Positions 57,474 through 64,000 of a stretch of DNA of 64,000 nt are shown here, piece by piece; position 1 is the stretch's first letter; each line of letters begins with the position of its first letter. The stretch comes from Escherichia hormaechei_A. GTDB taxonomy: Bacteria > Pseudomonadota > Gammaproteobacteria > Enterobacterales > Enterobacteriaceae. The DNA lies in NCBI GenBank assembly GCA_042434945.1, contig CP170191.1:3782001-3846000 (forward strand), written 5' to 3'. The notes beneath the pieces were generated by a model. It searched no databases and was not told the DNA's origin. It worked only from the letters and a program-made list of their open reading frames with translations. The position numbers and the translations under genes are program-made.

Positions 57474-57564
57474 TTAACACCCCACTAAAAGGTTAATGCT
57501 TACCACGTTGCAATTAACCTGAAGCTAATAGACCGCTTGATAAGCGGCCTGACCTTTCTTGTTG

Positions 57565-58653
57565 TTACGCTGATTGACAATCGGCAATGGCGTTAAGAAC
57601 AAGCTCGTGCGAAACGCCGCTGCGAACTTCACTCTTACCAATTGCCAACGGAAGAATTAAGCGCATCTCTCCCGCAAGGACTTTCTTGTCACGCAGCATA
57701 TGCGGTAAATACGCCTGCACGGACATTTCGCGCGGCCCATTAACCGGTAACCCAGCCCACGTGAGCAGGGTTATAATACGCTGCGTTTCGGCAGAACTAA
57801 ACTGCCCGAGACGTTCCGACGTCCGCGCCGCCATCACCATACCCGCAGCGACCGCTTCACCATGTAACCAATTGCCATACCCCATTTCAGCTTCAATGGC
57901 ATGACCAAAGGTGTGTCCCAGATTCAGTAAAGCACGTAACCCGGTTTCGCGCTCGTCGGCGGCGACAACTTCTGCCTTCAGTTCACAACAACGGCGAATA
58001 CAGTACGCCATTGCCGGACCGTCCAGACGCAACAACGCATCCAGATTCTCTTCCAGCCAGTTAAAAAACGCACCGTCAAGAATAATGCCGTATTTGATGA
58101 CTTCTGCCAGCCCCGACGCTAACTCACGCGGGGGAAGCGTTTTCAGACAGTCGAGATCCACCACCACTGAAGCAGGCTGGTAGAACGCGCCAATCATGTT
58201 TTTACCGAGGGGATGGTTGACCGCAGTTTTGCCGCCAACGGAGGAATCGACCTGCGACAGTAACGTCGTCGGGACTTGAATGAAACGAACACCGCGCTGA
58301 TAACTCGCCGCCGCGAAGCCGGTCAGATCGCCCACTACGCCGCCGCCAAGCGCCACCAGCGTAGTATCGCGACCATGCGGCTTTTGTAACAACGCCGTAA
58401 AGACGGTATCGAGTACAGCCAGGCTTTTATACTGCTCGCCGTCAGGGAGGATAACGCTATCGACGTTAACACCCGCCTGTTCAAGTACGCCGCGGACCTT
58501 ATCGAGATACAGAGGAGCCAGGGTTTCGTTGGTGACCAACATGACCTGCTCGCCCGATTTCAGCGGTAAGAATGAAGCTGGTTCATTAAACAAACCAGAT
58601 GCGATGGTAATTGGGTAACTACGTTCCCCGAGAGTAACGACAATCCTCTCCAT
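57565..58653 (-). CDS. aroB: 3-Dehydroquinate synthase
   Basis: Second enzyme of the shikimate pathway, 362 residues, NAD- and zinc-dependent. Visible: GGGVVGDLTGFAAASYQRG (NAD loop), and the zinc-binding residues in LAEVIKYG, LNLGHTFGHAIE and NWLHGEAVAAG. It follows aroK by 56 bases. Almost identical to K-12 (small differences around LLTWAGLP). Confidence 0.99.
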   Translation of the reverse strand: MERIVVTLGERSYPITIASGLFNEPASFLPLKSGEQVMLVTNETLAPLYLDKVRGVLEQAGVNVDSVILPDGEQYKSLAVLDTVFTALLQKPHGRDTTLVALGGGVVGDLTGFAAASYQRGVRFIQVPTTLLSQVDSSVGGKTAVNHPLGKNMIGAFYQPASVVVDLDCLKTLPPRELASGLAEVIKYGIILDGAFFNWLEENLDALLRLDGPAMAYCIRRCCELKAEVVAADERETGLRALLNLGHTFGHAIEAEMGYGNWLHGEAVAAGMVMAARTSERLGQFSSAETQRIITLLTWAGLPVNGPREMSVQAYLPHMLRDKKVLAGEMRLILPLAIGKSEVRSGVSHELVLNAIADCQSA

Positions 58654-58709
58654 AACGCGACATCCACCTTAATTACTGTACCCGCAGACGAGTGTATATA
58701 AAGCCAGAA

Positions 58710-59231
58710 TTAGTTGCTTTCCAGCATGTGAATAATCTGGTTTGCAACCACTTTAGCGCTTTGATCATCAGTACGAATGGTCACGTCGGCAATCTCTTCA
58801 TACAGCGGATTGCGTTCATTGGCCAACGCTTCCAGAACTTCACGCGGCGGTGTTTCAACGTGCAGCAACGGGCGTTTTTTATCACGCTGCGTGCGTGCAA
58901 GTTGCTTTTCGATGGTCGTTTCAAGATAAACGACAACGCCACGAGCGGAAAGACGGTTACGCGTTTCACGGGATTTCACAGAGCCGCCGCCAGTAGCCAG
59001 CACAATACCCTGTTTCTCGGTCAACTCATTGATGACCTTTTCTTCGCGATCGCGGAAGCCTTCTTCGCCTTCTAAATCGAAAACCCAGCCCACATCAGCT
59101 CCGGTTCGTTTCTCAATCTCTTGATCGGAATCGTAAAATTCCATATTGAGTTGTTGAGCTAACTGGCGCCCAATAGTGCTTTTTCCGGCACCCATAGGCC
59201 CAACCAGAAAGATATTGCGTTTCTCTGCCAT
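58710..59231 (-). CDS. aroK: Shikimate kinase I
   Basis: Kinase of 173 residues starting MAEKRNIFLVGPMGAGKST at 59231; earlier in-frame starts give an unrelated extension. Walker A is GPMGAGKST; the shikimate-binding Asp is in FYDSDQEIE, and GGGSVKS is present. First gene of the superoperon that runs to trpS. Confidence 0.98.
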   Translation of the reverse strand: MAEKRNIFLVGPMGAGKSTIGRQLAQQLNMEFYDSDQEIEKRTGADVGWVFDLEGEEGFRDREEKVINELTEKQGIVLATGGGSVKSRETRNRLSARGVVVYLETTIEKQLARTQRDKKRPLLHVETPPREVLEALANERNPLYEEIADVTIRTDDQSAKVVANQIIHMLESN

Positions 59232-59631
59232 TTTTTCGGTACTACTAAGACTATTCGTTAATGATAAACCCGCTTCGCTCAGAGAGCGCCGCAGGACATG
59301 AACTGAAACCTCATAAGATATTGCGAGAGTCAGACTGAAAATTATCTCAATACTCCAGCGGGTTTGGCAACTGAATAAATCACCCATCCCTCTGCATATC
59401 TGGTCGCTGCAAGCGCGCTGCCTTGCTACCACCGCTCTGGCGATAAATCACCGGGTAAGATTAGCGTAAAAAAGACAGCAAAATGCCGCCTGAATGATAA
59501 ATCATCATCATGGAACGCAGGCAGCGAAGAGCACCAACTCTCAAATCGGTACTCCTTGTATGCTAAATACCTGCGCGCGTCAAATAGGTGAAACACGTTC
59601 AGCATAAAAACATTACCGCTTTTACGGCTGT
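59232..59631. promoter_or_regulatory. aroK-hofQ intergenic region
   Basis: Non-coding stretch of 400 bases downstream of hofQ and upstream of aroK, which are co-directional. It should contain the aroKB promoters (E. coli has two within about 300 bases). I could not assign hexamers with confidence, and I see no gene in it. Confidence 0.5.
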
Positions 59632-60866
59632 TTACTCATTGGAAACCAGTCGTGGCGTGATAAACACCACTAACTCGCGTCGTTCATCTTCTTTTCCGTC
59701 ATGACGAAATAATTGCCCGAACCAGGGAATGTCGCCAAGCAACGGTACGCTATCCTGACCCGATTTATTTTTACGGGTAAAAATGCCGCCCAGCGCCAAC
59801 GTTTCTCCGCTTTTGACCTCGACCTGCGTTTCGATCTCCTGCTTATCAATCGCCAGCACTTCGCCATCGGCCTGCTGTAGCACCTGCCCGGAACGTTCTG
59901 GCTGATGTGTAATTTCAGCCGGATGCGGCCTTTTTGTAACACCGTGGGCGTGACCTCCATCCCCAGGACGGCCTCTTTAAATTCCACCGACGTCGCGCAC
60001 TTTCCCCGCTGGAAACCTGATATGGAATTTCGCTCCCTGTTTAATGCTGGGCAGGCTGAAGATGTGAGGCCAGCAGACGCGGACTGCGATATATCCAGCT
60101 GCTGTTTTTGTTCGAGCGCGGAAAGCTCAAGATCCAGCAAGCGTCCGTTGATGCGCCCAATGTTAAACCCTGCGTGGGTGGTTGCACTGGCCACCGACAG
60201 GTCCGCCCCCAGCGTCGTGACCTGACCCACCTTACCGGCCTCCGTTGCGTCAGCGAGGTTCCATTTCACCCCCAGTTCACGCAGGCTTTTTTCACTGATG
60301 GTCACAATCTGCGCCGCCAGTTCCACCTGCTCGACGGGCAGATCCATCTGCACAGCCCAGCGCTGGAGCATATCCACCACCGTCTGGTTATCCCTGACCA
60401 GGAAACGGTTGGTGCGCTTGTCGACGGAGAGACTGCCTTTCGGGCTTAAGAGCTTTTCTGCCGCTTTTTGCAATTCGGCTGCATCCGCATAAGCAAACGG
60501 AATGCTGTGAGAGTGCAGCGGGGCGTCAAGCAGACGCTGGGCCCGCTCCTGCTCTTTACGCGTCTGTTGCTCCCGTTGCCAGGCCGCCGTATGCACATAA
60601 AAAATGCCGCCCTCTTCCCGCAATACCAGCCCGGCGCTGTTCACTACCGTCTGAAGCGCCTGTCTCCAGGGCACCCGCGTTAAATTCAGCGAAAGCGAAC
60701 CGCTGACATCCGGCGACACCACCAGATTGCGATCCTCCTGCGCCATCAGCGCCTGTAATATCTGCACCACCGGGACATCATCCACCAGCAGGGTGACCGG
60801 TTTTGGCGTCGCGGCCCACAGGGGCTGGCTGAGTGCCGCCAGTAACAGCCCTATCCTTATCTTCAC
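59632..60866 (-). pseudogene. hofQ: HofQ secretin-like protein, several frameshifts
   Basis: Outer-membrane secretin homologue used in DNA uptake as a nutrient. It starts at GTG 60866 (MKIRIGLLLAALSQPLWAA, signal peptide) and has the secretin/STN domain. The frame is lost at about 60090 and regained at about 59999: four missing and one extra base restore the phase, leaving about 31 wrong residues. One base is missing at 59886, after which the true C-terminus (GGIFTRKNKSGQ to VFITPRLVSNE) is in another frame. The N-terminal half is diverged from K-12 and the C-terminal half (from about 60165) matches it. Confidence 0.88.
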
Positions 60867-61182
60867 TTTTTTTCGTTCCTTCTCGTTGCCATGTCCATCG
60901 CTTCGGCTCGCACATGTCGCCGACATCAACGGTCAGTTGTTGTTTATCTATCGCGCTCACCCGCCAGCCTGTCGGTAACCGCACCTGCGTATTTACCCGG
61001 TGCCAGCGTTTCTGCCCGTCCTGCATAAGGCCGATATCCCTGCTGCCGCTGACTCCCCCCTGATACCGCCACTGGCTGAGCTGCCCGGCTGCGCAACGCT
61101 CTTCCGGTACAGAGAAGGGATCCCGCATCCCGGTCAGGAAAAGTGGAGAAAGCAGGATCAGCAAACGGGCTTTACTGCGCAT
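60778..61182 (-). CDS. hofP: HofP, DNA-utilisation protein
   Basis: Small protein of 134 residues (MRSKARLLILLSPLFLTGMR start, matching the K-12 length) with an N-terminal signal/anchor and the conserved GMRDPF and LSQWRYQGG motifs, a PilP-like pilus assembly protein. It overlaps hofQ by 89 bases and hofO by 11. Diverged from K-12. Confidence 0.85.
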   Translation of the reverse strand: MRSKARLLILLSPLFLTGMRDPFSVPEERCAAGQLSQWRYQGGVSGSRDIGLMQDGQKRWHRVNTQVRLPTGWRVSAIDKQQLTVDVGDMCEPKRWTWQREGTKKSEDKDRAVTGGTQPAPVGRDAKTGHPAGG

Positions 61183-61624
61183 GACCGATCTCCAGTTGCA
61201 GGCTGAGGCGTAACTGTTTGCCCTGTGGGGTGATGGAAAACGCACTCACCCGCGCGTTCTCAAGCGCCAGCCGGGAAAAGAGCGCCGGGACCGCGCCCCA
61301 GGAGGCATCCAGCGCCAGCTCTCCCCCACTCTGCTGCGGCTTCCAGTACACCAGCCTTGCGCCCTCACGCTGAAAAGCCAGGGGAGAAAAGAGCCGCGAG
61401 GGCATCACTTGCGTAACCACTGCTCTCCGTCCGGCCTCTGGCCACAGCGAGGCGTTGATTCGCTTCGCACTGATGGCCTGCGCCTGAATATCGGCGTAAC
61501 GCAGAGCAGCGGGCCTGAGCAGCAGTCCCCAAATTGCCCACGCAACAAGCCCCGATGCGATCAACCAGCAAAGGACGCGCCGGGAAGGACGTGCATCAGT
61601 CCAGCGTTGATACCAGATACCCAC
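61172..61624 (-). CDS. hofO: HofO, DNA-utilisation protein
   Basis: Inner-membrane protein of 150 residues with one N-terminal membrane helix (VLCWLIASGLVAWAIWGLLL), PilO-like in place and size. It starts 3 bases after the hofN stop. Very low similarity to K-12 beyond layout, so the name rests on position as much as on sequence. Confidence 0.82.
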   Translation of the reverse strand: MGIWYQRWTDARPSRRVLCWLIASGLVAWAIWGLLLRPAALRYADIQAQAISAKRINASLWPEAGRRAVVTQVMPSRLFSPLAFQREGARLVYWKPQQSGGELALDASWGAVPALFSRLALENARVSAFSITPQGKQLRLSLQLEIGHAQ

Positions 61625-61627
61625 GGG

Positions 61628-62119
61628 CTACCTCCGGCTATGTAGTTGAAAAGAGAACATCCATCGCCCCTGGCTATCCTGTTGCATTTCGCCTGCCGGT
61701 CCGGGGTTAAATCCCTTCACCCCTTTCAGGGCATCGGTCATGGCGGAGAGCGCTGGCAGTGAGGTGGTATAGCCGGTCAGGGTCAGCGAGGGTGGCTGAT
61801 AACGCAGCGCCGTCAGCCACGCCTGCCGGGGCATTGCGCTGGCAAGGGACTCCAGCGCCGGTTGCCAGGCCGGATCAGACGGCGGCGAAGGGGTTTTCTG
61901 TCCCGCTGACTGCGGCTGACGGGCTCTCAATACTTTCTGCACCGCACGTGTCCCGGCCAGTTCGCTCTGCAACGCCTGTAACGCGAGAGTCTGCGTCGCC
62001 CGCAGGCTGATACTCCCCGCCAGCATCACCAGCCATGAGCCAGCAAACAGCAGCCCCCAGAAACGCAGGCGCTGATTACGTTGCTGCCGACGCCAGGGTA
62101 AAAGATTGGGCATGCTCAT
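61628..62119 (-). CDS. hofN: HofN, DNA-utilisation protein
   Basis: PilN-like inner-membrane protein of 163 residues: LPWRRQQRNQRLRFWG N-terminus, one helix (LLFAGSWLVMLAGSISL), and a periplasmic part with RQAWLTALRYQPPSLTLTG. It overlaps hofM by one base. Confidence 0.87.
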   Translation of the reverse strand: MSMPNLLPWRRQQRNQRLRFWGLLFAGSWLVMLAGSISLRATQTLALQALQSELAGTRAVQKVLRARQPQSAGQKTPSPPSDPAWQPALESLASAMPRQAWLTALRYQPPSLTLTGYTTSLPALSAMTDALKGVKGFNPGPAGEMQQDSQGRWMFSFQLHSRR

Positions 62120-62892
62120 TACGGCGCCTCGCTCATGGCCAGCGCCAGGGCGACGGTGTAATCAGCACCGCATTCCGGCAACGGCGGCTGGCACAGCGTC
62201 ACCGCTTCCCAGGGATCGCGGGCAGCATCAAACACGGCGATATCAGAAGGAGAAAGCGCAAGCAGCGCCGCCAGTTCATTCACCGTCGCCGCTTCTGTGG
62301 TGTAGCGCCGCCCCCACTGGTGACGCATCGCCCATAGCCACTGGTGTTGATCTCTCCAGGCGACGCACCGGGCGGGGGCAACAGCAGAGAGAAGATTAGC
62401 CAGCGCGCCGGCATCCGGGGCGATTGCTGCCAGACGCAAACGCAGCGCGTTCGCCAGCGTCAACAGGGTATCGACCTCTCTGTTTTGCGCTGCGGTAACC
62501 TGAAAAGTGTTGCTGAACGTATCCTGCGCGTAGTCAAAACAGAGCGTATCGGCGGGCATCTCCAGCTCACGCGCTAATGCGGCGCCTACCCAGGTGAGCT
62601 GTTCGCTGTCACGCAAGGTAACGGATGGACGGGGCAACGCGCGTTGCAGAACGCGCGTCGCCGGAAATGAGAGAAATACCCGATGCGAGTGCGGCAATGT
62701 TTTCCGCCAGCCACGTAATGCGTTAACCAGCTGTTCTGGCTTAAGTATTTTGCCTTCCCCGATAACGCCGTCCGACAGCGGCACCGCCCACCAGCGCCGT
62801 AAACGCCATCCGGCCCGCTCTCTGGTCAGCGCTACCGCAACCACCTTATCCTGTTGAATATGAACGCCTGTTTGCCACGTTTTAAAAGCCAT
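62119..62892 (-). CDS. hofM: HofM, PilM-like protein
   Basis: Actin-fold PilM-like cytosolic protein of 257 residues, first gene of hofMNOPQ, required in E. coli for growth on DNA. It begins MAFKTWQTGVHIQQDKVVAV and shows FLSFPATRVLQRALPRPS. Divergent from mrcA across 120 bases. Roughly half the residues differ from K-12 HofM, whereas mrcA looks identical, so a boundary lies between them. Confidence 0.9.
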   Translation of the reverse strand: MAFKTWQTGVHIQQDKVVAVALTRERAGWRLRRWWAVPLSDGVIGEGKILKPEQLVNALRGWRKTLPHSHRVFLSFPATRVLQRALPRPSVTLRDSEQLTWVGAALARELEMPADTLCFDYAQDTFSNTFQVTAAQNREVDTLLTLANALRLRLAAIAPDAGALANLLSAVAPARCVAWRDQHQWLWAMRHQWGRRYTTEAATVNELAALLALSPSDIAVFDAARDPWEAVTLCQPPLPECGADYTVALALAMSEAP

Positions 62893-63012
62893 GCTTCACG
62901 ATCTCCTTATCACCCGTCACTCTGACGGGTATATCAATGCGTCTGGCTTGCCTTTATACTACCGCGCGTTTGTTTATAAACTGCCCAAATGAAACTAAAT
63001 GGGAAATTTCCA

Positions 63013-64000
63013 GTGAAGTTCGTAAAGTATTTTTTGATCCTTGCAGTCTGTTGCATTCTGCTGGGAGCAGGCTCGATTTATGGCCTATACCGCTACATCG
63101 AGCCACAACTGCCGGATGTGGCGACATTAAAAGATGTTCGCCTGCAAATTCCGATGCAGATTTACAGCGCCGATGGCGAGCTGATTGCTCAATACGGTGA
63201 GAAACGTCGTATTCCGGTTACGTTGGATCAAATCCCACCGGAGATGGTGAAAGCCTTTATCGCGACAGAAGACAGCCGCTTCTACGAGCATCACGGCGTT
63301 GACCCGGTGGGGATCTTCCGTGCAGCAAGCGTGGCGCTGTTCTCCGGTCACGCGTCACAAGGGGCAAGTACCATTACCCAGCAGCTGGCGAGAAACTTCT
63401 TCCTCAGTCCAGAACGCACGCTGATGCGTAAGATTAAGGAAGTCTTCCTCGCGATTCGCATTGAACAGCTGCTGACGAAAGACGAGATCCTCGAGCTTTA
63501 TCTGAACAAGATTTACCTTGGTTACCGCGCCTATGGTGTCGGTGCTGCGGCACAAGTCTATTTCGGAAAAACGGTCGACCAACTGACGCTGAACGAAATG
63601 GCGGTGATAGCCGGGCTGCCGAAAGCGCCTTCCACCTTCAACCCGCTCTACTCGATGGATCGTGCCGTCGCGCGGCGTAACGTCGTGCTGTCGCGGATGC
63701 TGGATGAAGGGTATATCACCCAACAACAGTTCGATCAGACACGCACTGAGGCGATTAACGCTAACTATCACGCGCCGGAGATTGCTTTCTCTGCGCCGTA
63801 CCTGAGCGAAATGGTGCGCCAGGAGATGTATAACCGTTATGGCGAAAGTGCCTATGAAGACGGTTATCGCATTTACACCACCATCACCCGCAAAGTGCAG
63901 CAGGCCGCGCAGCAGGCGGTACGTAATAACGTGCTGGACTACGACATGCGCCACGGCTATCGCGGCCCGGCAAATGTGCTGTGGAAAGTGGGCGAGTCGG
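63013..64000 (+). CDS. mrcA: Penicillin-binding protein 1A (partial)
   Basis: Bifunctional peptidoglycan glycosyltransferase and transpeptidase anchored in the inner membrane. The first 329 codons are present from a GTG start at 63013 (MKFVKYFLILAVCCILLGAG); K-12 has 850. The GT51 domain shows the catalytic Glu86 in ATEDSRFYEHHGVDP and the QGASTITQQLARNFF motif. The transpeptidase domain is outside the window. Matches K-12 PBP1A as I recall it. Confidence 0.98.
   Translation, partial: MKFVKYFLILAVCCILLGAGSIYGLYRYIEPQLPDVATLKDVRLQIPMQIYSADGELIAQYGEKRRIPVTLDQIPPEMVKAFIATEDSRFYEHHGVDPVGIFRAASVALFSGHASQGASTITQQLARNFFLSPERTLMRKIKEVFLAIRIEQLLTKDEILELYLNKIYLGYRAYGVGAAAQVYFGKTVDQLTLNEMAVIAGLPKAPSTFNPLYSMDRAVARRNVVLSRMLDEGYITQQQFDQTRTEAINANYHAPEIAFSAPYLSEMVRQEMYNRYGESAYEDGYRIYTTITRKVQQAAQQAVRNNVLDYDMRHGYRGPANVLWKVGES

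Noticed and set aside
53818..61000. Treating gph, dam and hofQ as firm evidence of genome decay
   Set aside because: Indels sit mainly in short homopolymers, and the coding sequence between them is intact; sequencing error cannot be excluded.

Overview
The window is chromosomal DNA of an enterobacterium and follows the Escherichia coli gene order from secY to mrcA: secY, the spc and S10 ribosomal operons, bfr-bfd, tufA-fusA-rpsG-rpsL-tus, fkpA-slyX-slyD, kefB-kefG-yheS, yheT-yheU-prkB, crp, yhfK, argD-pabA-fic, ppiA, tsgA, nirBD-cysG, trpS-gph-rpe-dam-damX-aroB-aroK, hofMNOPQ and mrcA. No rRNA, tRNA, CRISPR array or insertion sequence was seen. Both window ends cut genes (secY on the left, mrcA on the right).

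Layout: 1-9.8 kb holds translation operons, all on the minus strand. 9.9-11.3 kb holds an orphan prepilin peptidase and the iron-storage pair bfr/bfd. 11.3-17.6 kb holds the str operon and tRNA-thiolation genes. 17.8-24.4 kb holds folding factors, the KefB/KefG potassium efflux system and an ABC-F protein. 24.4-32.5 kb holds a complete malonate decarboxylase cluster (mdcABCDEFGH plus mdcR), which E. coli K-12 does not have at this site. 32.7-40.3 kb holds yheT to pabA, including crp. 40.3-43.4 kb holds a large SIR2-plus-NTPase gene inserted between pabA and fic. 43.5-52.7 kb holds fic, ppiA, tsgA, a cytosine deaminase, nirBD and cysG (no nirC) and yhfL. 52.8-64 kb holds trpS to mrcA.

Two properties of the whole window stand out. 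First, proteins that I recall as essentially identical to E. coli K-12 (FkpA, SlyD, KefB, YheS, PrkB, YhfA, Crp, YhfK, ArgD, TrpS, Rpe, Dam, AroB, PBP1A) alternate with blocks whose proteins are clearly diverged orthologues, as from another genus (Enterobacter-like is my guess). The diverged blocks are hopD-bfr-bfd, tusB/C and the 3' part of tusD, mdc-yheT-yheU, the 5' part of pabA through yhfL, damX, and hofM to the 5' half of hofQ. Several switches fall inside genes (tusD, pabA, hofQ). This is either repeated inter-genus homologous recombination or a chimeric assembly of a mixed sample. The comparison is from memory, not from an alignment. Second, gph, dam and hofQ, all in E. coli-like tracts, carry single-base indels mostly in short homopolymers, which points to sequencing error unless raw reads say otherwise.

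The best candidate for an uncharacterised system is the SIR2-NTPase gene: an N-terminal SIR2-like NADase domain, a central P-loop NTPase and a long helical C-terminus, the architecture of single-protein anti-phage (STAND/Avs-like) defences. It splits the conserved fic-pabA gene pair and lies beside the Fic/YhfG toxin-antitoxin pair.
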